Source: Hoplostethus atlanticus | Taxonomy: Eukaryota; Chordata; Actinopteri; Trachichthyiformes; Trachichthyidae | Assembly: GCA_034670405.1 (NCBI GenBank) | Contig: JAXDDX010000015.1 | Coordinates: 3,100,001-3,164,000, forward strand | Direction of reading: 5' to 3' | DNA: 64,000 nt | Shown here: in pieces, positions 22,443 to 33,865 of the stretch | How positions within the stretch are numbered: the first letter of the stretch is position 1 | How the letters are laid out: every line of letters begins with the position of its first letter | Position numbers and translations under genes: made by a program | Notes under the pieces: generated by a model | What the model was told of the DNA's origin: nothing | What the model saw: the letters and a program-made list of their open reading frames with translations, nothing else | Databases searched by the model: none

Positions 22443-24805
22443 ATTAACCTTTTAAGACAAACAGTTTGTGAGTATTGCACCTGATTAATGGGTCACTTTT
22501 GTCTGCATTCCACTTTTACTTCCAACACATCAACATCTAAATCTTTTAGTCAGACGGGCCTCGGGGCTCTTTCTCCTCCCAGTGTTCAAGTGCACTGACA
22601 TGAACTTCTAATCAGTGAAATTAAAACTGCACTTGATAGCTTTTAGAATTACTAAAATTAATAGTAATTTTAGAAGTACTAATTTATCTTAACAAGTCAT
22701 TTAATCTTGGATTCAGTCTTAAAATCATGTTTTTGATAAAGCAAGTGCAACCGTCTGCCAATGGGGCAAGTTGCCACTTGCTTCAAGGTGATGTCAGTCC
22801 AAGAAAATCAGATTTTTAAAAAACTCTATGAAACAAGATAAGTTTGTCAGGATTTTTTTTGCTTGAAACTTGACTCATATTTAACTGGACAGCAGATTTC
22901 TTTGCATGCCCGCCGCAGCATTGCCTGACCTTCCCCCAAGCGCTGGGAACTTGTGATAATATAGGCAGATCAATTTCTAAAACCAGAAACCCTATGCGGC
23001 TACATGGGGTGTGAATGTGGGGTGGAAACAGGTAAGCATCTCAATTACATCATCTCTTTTTCAGGGTTTCGTTTTTTCCTTTCCAGGGATCGACAATAAA
23101 TCCAGGTAAGTACATACCATTGTGAAAATACCTAAATCGATATCACTGGAAACAGAACTAGTTAGTGACCCTCCGTTATGGTTTCTTCCATCACCGAGCA
23201 GATATTTTCTTTTTCTTCCATAATCTTGTTTCTGTGCCTTTTGTTCAAATTGCTATACAAATAAAGTTATTGCCACTAATAACCAGGAAATGCACCTAGA
23301 TTCGCAGCAGACAGGCAACTGTGTAAGACGAATGTGTCTAGAGACCCAGCGTACATAATATTAGGAAGTCCTTCCGAGTGTTGAGTTGCACTCCATTCTG
23401 CACAATCCACGTCCGTGACTGTCAAGGGGATTAAAAACCCTCTTAAACGTCTCCTCACCTTCTCCAGTTCCCCCTTCATGACTGAAGTGGATTTAATAGA
23501 AGAAATCAATGAGGAATCACAGTTTTCAACTGGATTCACCTGGCCTGTTTCACGGAAAGAGCAGGTCGCCGTAATGTTTCATCCACTCAATGAACATGAG
23601 CTATGTGAAATCTGGAGTGCGTGACATGAACATGGATTGGTGAGAAGTGGCTTCCTCCAGCTCATCTCGTCACACTCCCCGATACTACTATGTCTACGTG
23701 CATAGCCTATATGTGACTCTTGAGACCAGACAGCCAAACACTGTCAGAAACAGAAAGCAACAAGACAGAGGCAGGGACACAATAAACAGCAACGTGATGT
23801 GTGTTTGTGTGTGCATGCCTGTCTCAGCATTCACTGCTTCATATACAGCGAGCTTCCCATAAAATGTCAACAGATGCACAATGTAATTTCGCTTCTCTGG
23901 TCTTATTACTTTGGAAGCCAAATGATGCAACATAATTAACTGGAAAATAAAGTCCTCAGGATCGAGAGCGTCCCGCCCACCCCTTCTCAGTGTATTTAAA
24001 ATACCAATTTTTATACAGTTGACGTTTCCGTTTAATTTAGCAGTGACTTTGTGACTGCAGCCGTAAGAAATTAAGTTATACTGCAGCATCCCCTAGTGTA
24101 GAAAACGAGACAACTGCAATTAATGAACAATGCAACTACAATGTTATGTGATTTTTGTGATCAGGAAAATGAATGCAAAAAAATGGAACAGTCAGCAGGC
24201 AACACAGCACAGAGTACAACATTGGATATTTTGTGTTATCTAAATACAGCTCTTAAGAGTACTTTGAACAAGAAAACACACCTTCTCCAACCTGTTTCAA
24301 TCATAATAGCAAACATAGCATGCACCATTTCAACAGTTGGAAATTTTTTGCATGTCATCCTGTTATTGTGTGTCAAATGATGTATTTCCTCCAGCAATTC
24401 ACCTTCATTTGAGTGCATTTTGGGCAATATTTTAGTTATAAATAGCTATTAATATCTCTTTATTTTCTACTATAATAGTTTATCATACTGTGAAATGGTC
24501 TTCAAGTGGTCATATTAAAAACCATATCAATCACATTCCCTTACAGAAATGAAAAAAGCCATGGCAACCAATATTGCTTATCCTGCACCACCACCTGGTG
24601 GACATATTACAAAATAGCAACCAGTAATGACTTTTAGTCATTAGAGAATAAATAAAGATTTCCCGATCAATTGATTGATGAATAGAAAATAAAATAGAAA
24701 AATGCAACAGAGAACATTAATCATTGTGCAAAAAGGAGATTCCTTGTTTAAATAATTTGACAATCTATTCCTCCTCTAGCATGGTTTAATCAAGTTTCTT
24801 TTCAA
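22443..24805. other. No gene recognised
   Basis: Unassigned, AT-rich. A small inverted repeat CTAAAATTA-atag-TAATTTTAG sits at 22652-22673. Frames at 23415-23624 (+), 23276-23539 (-) and 23694-24089 (-) overlap one another on opposite strands and carry no domain signal. Confidence 0.45.
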
Positions 24806-25160
24806 AATCAAATCAAATCACATTTATTTGTACAGCCCTTAATCACCGTTACAGTCTCTAAGGGCTTCACAGCGCCCAACGTGTGAAAACAATAAATGGT
24901 TAGTACACGACATCCCCCAGCCTTAGACCCTCAACAGAGGACAAGGAAAAACTCCCAAAAAAAACCTTTTAGAGAAAATTGTAAGAAACCTTGGGAGGGG
25001 CTACTCAGAGAGGGATCCCCCTACCAGGACGGTTGGGCGTGCAATAGATTTGAGATTTGATAGAGTTTGGGTAAGCAGCGTATACACAATGCATAAAGTT
25101 TATTATGGTGGGACGTCCAGATCTGAAGTTTATTATGGTGGGACATCCGGATCTGATGTG
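24806..25160 (-). mobile_element. L2 LINE 3' end, copy 3
   Basis: Reverse-strand L2 tail. AAATCAAATCAAATCACATT and TACAGCCCTTAATCACCGTT, then CAGTCTCTAAGGGCTTCACA, mirror the 6740-6797 end, and GGGATCCCCCTACCAGGACG mirrors the 6580-6600 block. The distal part carries a tandem duplication of AAGTTTATTATGGTGGGAC (25098-25116 and 25126-25144). 3' UTR only, no coding part. Confidence 0.85.
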
Positions 25161-25815
25161 TTTAATATTTTGGCACTTGGCATTTATACCAATCTATAGA
25201 TTTATACCAATCTATAGCAATGTATAGGTCAAAGGGACACTTTGACCTATACATTGCTACACTGTATAGGCTACTGTATACATTAAGCATATATTTACAA
25301 ATAAAGAATGTGTTTACATAAACACTTTAATCAGTATGTTTGTCTTTCTTTTTACACAATTGAATTATGTGTAACCATAATTGTGGGGGGTTGGGGATGG
25401 GAGTCACAGATTTTTCACAACGTCTTCAAGGTGCTTTTGAAAGATTCATTAATAGTGGATAAATAGTGTAAGTGTACTGTGTGTAATATAACCTTAAAGA
25501 GCAATTTCTCCTCATTACATAGATGCCTAAATGTTATATCTGTTATTTAAAATAATCATTCAAGCAGCATTTGTTTGTGAGATGTCAAAGCGGCAGCCCC
25601 CCAGAAATGGAATGTTCAGAGTCATAATGGAAAGGTTTTTTAAAGCCTTTTTCTCAAAACCACACTTTTGTGTCTCTTGTTGTATAATGCCACATAACTT
25701 TCTCATTTTTTGTAGGAGTTTTGGTCTCATTGGAAAGCCTACATTCTCCTCTTTCAAGTAATATGAAAACCCCAAAATGTCTTTTGGGGTCAATGTGACT
25801 CATTCTGTGAGAGCA
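25161..25815. other. No gene recognised; hairpin at 25215-25259
   Basis: Unassigned DNA between two L2 ends. Overlapping plus and minus frames (25531-25761, 25560-25793) have no motif. Confidence 0.45.
25215..25259. repeat. Snap-back hairpin, 20-bp arms, 5-nt loop
   Basis: TAGCAATGTATAGGTCAAAG (25215-25234), loop GGACA, then its perfect reverse complement (25240-25259). Confidence 0.93.
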
Positions 25816-26115
25816 GGTCACATTTGTATAGCCCTTAATCACCGTTACAGTCTCTAAGGGCGTCACAGTGCCCAACATGTGAAACAATAAATGGTTAGTA
25901 CACGACATCCCCCAGCCTTAGACCCTCAACAGAGGACAAGGAAAAACTCGCAAAAAAACCTTTTAGGGAAAAATTGGAATAAACCTCTGGAGGGACTAAG
26001 AGAGGGATCCCCCTACCAGGATGGTTGGGCGTGCAATAGATGCCGAGTTTGATCAAGCAGCATATACACAATGCATAAAAGTTTATTATGGTGGGACATC
26101 CAGATCTGGTGGGGC
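25816..26115 (-). mobile_element. L2 LINE 3' end, copy 4 (tail lost)
   Basis: Same orientation and same 3' UTR blocks as copy 3 (GTATAGCCCTTAATCACCGT; ACGACATCCCCCAGCCTTAG; GGGATCCCCCTACCAGGATG; GTTTATTATGGTGGGACATC), but the TGATTTGATT tail is missing. Confidence 0.84.
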
Positions 26116-28175
26116 GGCATCACTTTTGCAAGCCTGCTAACATGATTTTTTCCTTCCAACCCGTTGTTTTTGCCCTGTCTGTCTCATACCTCCTACCTCC
26201 TTTTCTAATCTAATATTTGCCCTATCTTCTACCTCTCTTTTTCAAGATGCACAATAGGAAACCTGTGAAAACCTGTAATGTAACCAAGCCAGGCCCAGAA
26301 AATTGCATTTTTCTACATTTGAATTTGCACCTGGTGTTTTCCTTGTTTCAATTACAGATTCAACTTTAAGGGGGTCATATAAAGGGGCAATACAGATATA
26401 TGATCAGGGCTATTCAAACAGATCATGAACAAAATTTGAATTAGTTTAAGGAGTAAGTTTTACACTTATTGCAGTTTCAAAAAAAGTTTACCACTCTAAA
26501 GGAGAGAGAAACATTTTTTGAACATGTGAAAACGTCAGTTTTGACTGGATTGGTAAATTTTGAGACAATTATTTTGCTCCTATAACTACTACAGCTTCAA
26601 AAAATATACCAGGAAACAGGAAGCACTCTGACCTTGTCCACAGAGAAGGTGTGTTCTGATAGGCAAATGTGCACTTTTGTTTTTAATACAATATTAGCTC
26701 ATTTAAATTTAATAGAATAAACGTCATAATACAAAAAGTGCTTGTATCTGTGCCCGTGTTGATCATCTAAAAACTTTTATTCTGATGAGGAATTTTGTTT
26801 TCCTTTTCAACTGTGCTGCCTTGCCTTAAGTGTTAATGCACTAATCAGACAGACTGTAGGCAAAGCTGAGAGAGACCCAGAGTAGGGGAGACACAGGGGC
26901 CCCCTGAAGTGGGGTCTTAACCACTATAACATTACTGGCCACAACACACACATTGTTCAGACAGCTATTATTAGACACCCCTGTGTGCCAGTAATTTAGG
27001 GGATCACCTCCATCTTCCCTCAACCCAATTTTCCTTTAACCCATCCCTTCATGTTGCCTCAGCCTAATACGTCCTCGGCAAAGTTTTAGGCCCTAAACTC
27101 GCTTTGCCCGATGTTGCCCAACATAAGTTTAAACCCCCCTCGTTCTCTTAACCCATTAGTCCCTCCACCTAACGGACCCTCATGACAATTTTAGGCCCCA
27201 TACTCAACTCTTTATAAAACTTTTTATAGGAACATTTTTTAAAGGTCAGGATTTTTTACAGCATATGAGATCAAACACAAATGGTAGTCGGTAGTTATTT
27301 CAAATCAATACAGTGCATATCAGTTATAAAAGCAATCAAAGTGCAAAAGCAAAGTTTGCGTTTTATCCAGTCGCATTTTCTATTTGATTTGTTTGAAGTT
27401 TTGAACTTTTTTTTTAACAATTTTTTTCATTGATTTGGAAAAGCAAAGACCAAAATCATATGATGATGTTGAAGGAGAACAGGACATAAAATTGAAAATA
27501 ATATATGAAATATAAAGAAAAAAGAACATTGGGTTAAGATGAGGAACACTGGGCATAACATTTCCAACTTTTAAATTACTTCTCATAAAGTACATCAGAC
27601 ACAAAAAACTAGACTCATTTCTGCTTCTCCATTTCGGTTTATTATTCTACCAGCTCTTTCAGAGGTCAGCAGTCTTGTAATTATTTTCAAACTCTTATTT
27701 TTCTTGTAAAAAATGGCCTTAAGTGAAACAGAAGAATACATCTGTACAGGCATACCTGACAAAAATATGAAATTATTCAGCATCGAGGAGACAGATAGGA
27801 AGATGTTGGTTTACTATACTGTATATGCTGTTAAATATTTATACTTTGAATGTGCCTACAAGACACATCTTAGTAATTGGAAACAACTGCATGTGCTAAA
27901 TTGGTAAGTAATTAGACAGTTTTACAGTGTATCATTATTTCTCTGTACTGGTGTATTGAAATGCTCAGATTTTACCATGAACGCCCACATTGCCGCTTCC
28001 CTTAAATACTAATAAGACTGTAGAGGAGAAATTGATTATTTGCTTGATGGGCTTACCTTGATTATGTTTGACACGAGTCATTCTTACATTTAGAAGGAGG
28101 AAGGTAGGTAAGGAGTTGGCTGAGTAAAAACATTTAATTCACACTTAAATGAAAATAGCAATCCTCATCGTAGTT
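26116..28175. other. No gene recognised
   Basis: Unassigned AT-rich DNA. 27010-27200 is unusually rich in TTAACCC/CTCAACCC-like words without forming a true array. Frames at 27380-27604 (-) and 27713-27907 (+) are low complexity or lack motifs. Confidence 0.45.
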
Positions 28176-28455
28176 TTTAAAGCTGCACTAAGGACGTCAT
28201 TACCCAGAAATCCCATAGGATGACATCAGTAAACTAAACGTGTTCTTCTCAGTGTGTGGTGAGGGTGGGGGTGGTGAAGAGGTTCAGCCATCGTTGGGGA
28301 GTCCAGCTTTCTCTGGACGGCGCGCTGGCCGCCTGATGTTTTAGCAGACACGTTTTGATTTGTCACTTCCTGTGGGTGGAGAAGATGCAACAGAGAAGAG
28401 CGTCCCATCCCCACTGACTGAGACGCTGTTCTCTGCTGCAGACCGCCTTTTTGAT
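28176..28455 (-). mobile_element. Small TIR element, family A, copy 3 (rearranged)
   Basis: TTTTAAAGCTGCACTAAGGA terminus followed by inverted ATTACCCAGAAATCCCATAG and GTCACTTCCTGTGGGTGGAG, then AGAGAAGAGCGTCCCATCCC in the opposite sense to the neighbouring blocks. Compared with copy 1 this implies an internal inversion or a related subfamily. Confidence 0.55.
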
Positions 28456-29924
28456 TATGGCTCCTCGTGCAGTTTTAGACATGCAGAAACACTCCATCAC
28501 ACTGAAGAACAATAATTTACCCTTTACATGTGATAGATAAATCAAAGATGGTATGTCAATGCTTTCATTCATGTGCCCCAGAAATCTTGTATCTCCAAAT
28601 TAACAATTATTTTGTTTTGTTTTGTGTAGTGATATACTGTATATCAGTATGTAAACTACAAGAAAGTTTTTGGACAGCAACCATATGATAAAGCTGTCTC
28701 AAGATTTTACGCACACTGCTTTCTCTCCATTTACCTTCTCTCATAACATTTATGACACCATAATGTGCAATTGCGAAAGTGCATATTTTTCTTTACATGG
28801 ATTTATAGGAAATAAACTCAACAATTGGAACATTAGATCCTCCTCATATAGGGCTGTACGTAACGGTTTATGGGGATGCCTTGTAATACTTGTCATCCAG
28901 ATTGAATTATATCTGATTATATGGCTATAAAGAGTATACCAGGGGATGTAGTCTGCTTAGCTCTTCAGAAATAAATCAAGGAGGCGAGGCTCTGTCGAAA
29001 CCGATGGGATAAGGGGAGATATTCCACATATGGACACAGAATGCCCTTGGAACCGCCTGGGGCAAATTTGGTGCAGTTGGGGTAAAACTGACCATGGGGG
29101 ATCAGCCACACTTTTGGCCGAAACAAAAATAAAAAGATACAGTATGTGAAGCAATGGTTGGAAACTGGTGTCATATAAGGCGTCTCAAACAAAAGAAGGT
29201 AACAACTGGCTCATACATTCATTTTATACAATGTGTACCTTTCATGACATGCTGTTATGGCAGACAAATACACACAATAACCCCCTGTAGGAAGAATATC
29301 CAACAATAGATATTTAGAAGGATAGAGTATAGCATGCCTTGCCAAATGCCGTTGGTTGAACACATGCCATTTATCAAAGTAGATGGAGCACAAACACTCT
29401 GAAGACACAACAGTGCTAGGAAGTAATCCTCTTGCCATCGGGCTCGTTTCATTTCAGGGCCAAGCCCGCCGTTTCCACATCTCCGAGTCGGGGTGCCAAA
29501 TTTCCAGGCAACTTACCAAGGACTCTCCAAGCCATCGATTGAACGTTGAACGTTGAACATTGATGGTGCAGGAATGGAGGAGCTATTCCACGATGTGATT
29601 TGCACTTCTGTTCGCTGGCACGGCGTTGTAGCGAGTGCAGGAAAGACGATGGAACTGAGGTATGGAAGTTTATTGTCTCAAGATCCAACTTTGCGAAACG
29701 AAAGCCAACAGGGCTACTGCGCTAAAGACTAGCCACGTACAAGTATCTCAAAGAGGCTTCAAGCTCAAGATTCACAGACACAGGTGCGAACAATCAGCCA
29801 TACTTAGGAGGGCAGGGCTGCTATTGGTGCCGTGTGGCTCCGACGGGTGCATTCAGTGGTGCGGTGCTGCTTGAGGCATATTACTGCAATATCTACGCTC
29901 ACAGTTTCAATACACGGTTGGTGT
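28456..29924. other. No gene recognised
   Basis: Unassigned DNA. Minus-strand frames of 65-79 codons lie at 28957-29192, 29211-29452 and 29449-29688, and a plus-strand frame of 70 codons lies at 29662-29874. The last leads into the L2 ORF1-like piece and may be decayed ORF1, but shows no motif. GAACGTTGAACGTTGAACAT (29541-29560) is a short tandem repeat. Confidence 0.4.
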
Positions 29925-30130
29925 GAGTGAAACTATGTAGGACCAGACATAAGGGTAAGGAACACACCCCACAAAATAGCAACATTATAGTACACGTCGG
30001 CACCAACGACATTGGAATGAACCTATCGGAGGAACAAAAGAACATAGCCAGGACCTGTGACCTAGAAAGAGGTGTTGTGGCATCGATGAGTTGTGTCTGG
30101 CCCCTTACCTGCGAGGAGCAATGATGAGAG
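29925..30130 (+). pseudogene. L2/CR1-type LINE ORF1 SGNH-esterase fragment
   Basis: A plus-strand frame contains NIIVHVGTNDIGMNLSEEQK. The GTND string preceded by a hydrophobic beta strand is block III (GxND) of SGNH/GDSL hydrolases, a domain found in ORF1 of fish CR1/L2-clade LINEs. The GDS nucleophile block and the C-terminal DxxH block are not present. It lies only about 60 bases before the C-terminal RT piece of an L2 copy, so the two are probably one element with most of ORF2 deleted. Confidence 0.55.
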
Positions 30131-30189
30131 TTGTAGTAGATTAGTCTTCTAATTGGCCCTCCTTCTGGGGCCCCCAAATAAATCTCCAA

Positions 30190-31935
30190 CTTGTACAGAA
30201 TGCTGCTGCCAGAAGCCTGATCAAAACCATAAATTTGGACCACATAACACCCATCTAGTCCTCACTACACTGGCTCCCAATCCATGCCAGATGCAACTTT
30301 AAGGTGCTTCTACTACCATTTAAAATCATTACATGTGTAGCAAGTGGCAAATTAACGGTATTACCCTAGCCACAACCAAACCAGGTGAGTGTTCAGAATA
30401 AACAGAACCAGAAGCTGATGGAGTACAAATAAGGAATATAGTTTTATAAAAGTTCTAAAACAATGCATACAAACAGGACAGTTTAACTGGCTGGGTAAAC
30501 ACATTTGACTGGGCAATACAGTGACAATGATGGATTGATTACACAGGGCCAGTGATGCACTACTAACTGGTGTAAGCAACCGCAATATTCAGAGGGCCTT
30601 TAATGACTACAAGGTGTAGTGCACAGCAACCAACCACGCTGGTGGGGAAGGGCCCAAAGGCCTAATATGGCAGATTATCACTACAAACACTACACACAAA
30701 TAGTGATCGTTATATCAACACTGCAAATAATCACATGCACTAATCAAACAAATGGGTCTGAGTGTCTTCACTGAGCCCTAAAGTGCCCTAGTAGTCAGGT
30801 TACTAAGGGAAGATTGCACACGGTCCGTACAATCAGTTATTGCACGTTACTCAGGTTAAACCAAAGAAAAGAAAACAATTAAACTATTAAGAAAAGGCCC
30901 GCTGTCCTTACCGATGTGGGAAAAACTGTGACAGTCTTATGCTGCACATGAAGACACAATCCTGGTATTGCATCAAACAAGGTGAACCTATGAAAAGGTA
31001 TCACTTGCGTATAGGTGACTGTTGCAGATGACTGCAGGCATTTGAACACAGTGCCTATAAGACACCTGCTTGCACTCCCTAGACCGTTTCCGCTTTTTGA
31101 GAGGCCCTGCACTTCACTACCCCAAAACAGCATAAGCATAGAGGAAGCACGCCAGCTGGGGCTGTCCCTTAAATCAATTCCCAATTCCCATTGTTCCCCA
31201 GGGTCCTAAAGGCATCTCTGTTACACATGGGTTGTCATGGGTCCTATCTATCACATCTTGTCGCACCATATATGTCGCCCCAGGCCCTCTGATCACACGA
31301 CACTGGCTACCTGTTTATCGCAGCAGTCAAAAAAGAAAACCTTTCTCACCACGCTCCCTTTCTCTGGAACAGCCTGCCTGCTGCAACCAGTGAGACAGGC
31401 TCTATTGATATCTTTAAATAGAGGTTACAAAAAATCTATTTATTCTCTTTAGCATTTGGCCAAACTCTCTTCTTAGAGTACGGTTAGGCCAGCTCACGCT
31501 CACTACATATCCTGTTCTCCCAGTCTACCTGCTCCTGTTCGCTCATGCCTGTCATGTCTGTCTGTGTGAGTGAGGGTGCACGAATGAGTCTGTCTGCGTG
31601 TATGAGTGTGTATTGGTGTGTGTCCTATCTGTTTCCACGGCAGATCTGAATGTATCTATTCTGTATACGCTGCTTGCCCAAACTCGTCACCTATTGCATG
31701 CCTGACCGTCCTGGTAGGGGGATGCCTCTCTGAGTAGCCCCTCCGAAGGTTTCTTCCATTTTTTTTCCTAAAAGGTTTTGTGCTTTTCCTTGTCGTCTGC
31801 AAAGGTCCAAGTTTGGGGGTGGGGGGGTGGGGGTCATGTGCCGTCACTTATTGCTTTCATAATGTGGGCGTTACCAAGCCCTTTGAGACTGTAACCGTTA
31901 AGGTTATACAAATACATTTGACTTGACTTTAACAA
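30190..31935 (+). mobile_element. L2 LINE copy 5, split by an 890-bp insertion
   Basis: The RT C-terminus starts at about 30193 (LVQNAAARSLIKT, a stop inside HITPI-stop-SSLHWLP, then RCNFKVLLLPFK) and breaks at CATG (30332-30335). It resumes at 31226 with CATG, continues through GYLFIAAVKKEN, HHAPFLWNSLPAATSE and the 3' UTR, and ends near 31935 with GTAACCGTTAAGGTTATACA and AATACATTTGACTTGACTTT. The reading frame is already disrupted on both sides of the insertion. Confidence 0.85.
30336..31225. mobile_element. Putative solo LTR nested in L2 copy 5
   Basis: The 890-bp insert begins TGTAGCAAGTGGC and ends GGCATCTCTGTTACA, i.e. 5'-TGT...ACA-3', and is flanked by a perfect 4-bp duplication CATG (30332-30335 and 31226-31229). 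TG...CA ends with a 4-bp target duplication are the hallmarks of an LTR retrotransposon terminal repeat. No gag-pol is present, so recombination between two LTRs would have left this solo copy. A TATAAAAG (about 30441-30448) and an AATAAA (about 30394) lie inside. Orientation and family are unknown. The alternative, a small DNA transposon with 4-bp TSD, is less likely because the terminal inverted repeats are weak beyond TGTA. Confidence 0.62.
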
Positions 31936-32127
31936 CTCTACTTGTTAACACCAAAGGGTTGTTGGAACAAAATATTTAATTTGTGCCTTGACTTAGCCAC
32001 TACAGTTAGAAAATCACCGAGCTACTTCCTGGTACTTCCTAGAGCTACTTCCTAGAGCTGTTCATGCTTGTGTGACCTCCACCGTACTGCCTGGTGTACA
32101 AGTGCACACTGGATTTCCCTCATGCAA

Positions 32128-32779
32128 GGCCCAATCCCAATGTCCCCCCTAAGGCCTAAACCCTGAACCCTCACAGACTTAACTGACGTCACCTGGTAAG
32201 TGCTTGAGTGCGAGAGGCTGCAAGGGCTTGAAATTGTATAAATTGGAATGGGACAGCACTTTGCGACATATCGCGTTACCTTGACGACACCACGTGGGTT
32301 TGGGAACTTTTTATTTTCCGTTTTTTACTTTCTTCACGACCAAGGCACTTAAGGGACCGACTGCCTGATCTGAACGTCTTCCAGGCTCTTGCTTTACAGA
32401 GTGGACGAGAGGTAATTGTCAAATAATCAATTGACTCATTTTTGTCAAAACAGCATCATCAAGCAAACATTTAAATAAATGGTTGATGAATAAACATTTG
32501 TCCTTCCATTTGTTTACCGTTTTTTTAAACGCTTCCGGGCTTCCCCTGGTAACCCTGTATTCAACGTCACAACGCTATGAACTGTGGGTAATTCCCTCAG
32601 GTAAAGTCTGCAGAAATGCGGACTTACAGAAAGTGTGCATAAAGGGCTCAAAAAGTCTGCGAGAGAGCCCTCATGCACTTGACGAACTTGACAGTGGGAC
32701 AGCCCTAAACCCTTGCGGACTTAGCGGGAACACGCCTCAAAGTCCGTGAGTCCGTGAGTGTGGACATTGGGATTGGGCC
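32128..32779. mobile_element. Non-autonomous TIR element, GGCCCAATCCCAATGTCC ends
   Basis: An 18-bp perfect terminal inverted repeat: GGCCCAATCCCAATGTCC at 32128-32145 and its reverse complement at 32762-32779. The subterminal blocks are also partly inverted (CCTCACAGACTTA versus GGACTTAGCGGG; TCCGTGAGTCCGTGAGTG direct repeat near the right end). Length is 652 bp. The 88-codon frame inside (32483-32749) overlaps the TIR-side repeats and is not a transposase. Ends of this type mark MITE-like elements in many teleosts. No clear target duplication is visible. Confidence 0.78.
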
Positions 32780-32815
32780 CAAGAGTCTGGTGGAATAAAG
32801 AGCACATACTATAAT

Positions 32816-32960
32816 AGGTAGGTAGGTAGGTAGGTACTTTATTGATCCCCGGGGGGAAATTTCTTTGTTACAGCAGCCAGACATAGAATAACACGAGAAA
32901 TAGAATGAAAAATAAAAAAACTACAATGGAAATAATGAAATAACAATGACAAATTAAAAA
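32816..32960 (-). mobile_element. LINE 3' end with (GGTA)n tail, copy 1
   Basis: The (GGTA)n tract (32816-32836) runs into CTTTATTGATCCCCGGGGGG and TTCTTTGTTACAGCAGCCAG. On the minus strand this is a 3' end with AATAAAG followed by an ACCT-repeat tail. About 95 bp match 41011-41105 almost perfectly. Confidence 0.7.
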
Positions 32961-33790
32961 TATAAACAGCTATAATTCCCCTAAGCGTTACACATGAACG
33001 CACACACAGGGCCTGGCTCCATTAGAGCTGTTCTTCCCCCGAACACCTAATAATGTGAATCAAGACAAAAGTGTGACAAATTGGCACATGTGTCACTGGT
33101 GTCACTCAAAAGTCAAAGATGGGCATCTAATGGTATTCAGTTCAAATCTAATTACATCACAAACTAGAAATGCATTAGTTCATGGCTGATACAGCTGTCA
33201 CCTAATCTAATTCATTTAATCAAATCAGTCAGTTATTCATGGTGGCTGCCTACATCTTTTATTCTAATGGTTACAATAGAGGGTTCATGCTTGTGGGTTT
33301 AGAGTCACAAAAACACATGTAGTGATGATACCTTTATTTTTATATCTATCTTTTTCGGGGGTTCTGAAAATTCTTCTATTGTAGGCCACTGGTTATTTGT
33401 GCTCTGTGGTGAGGACAAAATTTTCCAGCCCACACCTCAATATATTCTCTCCCGTTATGGCAATTCTCCCTGTTATCTACCTCGATCATGTGCCTCGGTG
33501 TTACGGACAGTATTCCCCACACCATACATTACCAGGCAGTCTAAACAAAGTGAAGTGTAAACCAATTTCTGTGTAGCTGCAGGGCAATAATGTGAAAAGA
33601 ATAACAAACACTATGTGCAGGCAGACATGGATTTCTTCGGACTATCGCCATGAGAAATGTTTTCTGGGATGTTTCTGTGATGCCAGCGTTCGCATTGCTT
33701 TTCTAAAGAAAGGTTTTCAAAGGTTTAAAACAAGCTCTATGTATTATAACATTACTATTACATCCAGATGGTTCCATGAATAGCTCTGTG
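32961..33790. other. No gene recognised
   Basis: Unassigned AT-rich DNA; a 63-codon frame at 33592-33783 precedes the RT motif below and may be decayed LINE sequence. Confidence 0.4.
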
Positions 33791-33794
33791 GAAA

Positions 33795-33865
33795 AACTCC
33801 ATTGTTGCTGATGGAATTCCACAAGGCTCTATTAACGGCCCACTATTATTTACATAATCAAGTAT
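33795..33865 (+). pseudogene. LINE RT motif-B scrap
   Basis: DGIPQGSINGPLLFT followed by a stop (about 33810-33857) is palm motif B of a non-LTR reverse transcriptase. Nothing else of the element can be read with confidence. Confidence 0.5.

Noticed and set aside
27000..27200. Interstitial telomeric repeat (TTAACCC-like words)
   Set aside because: Words are irregular and not tandem; no TTAGGG array.
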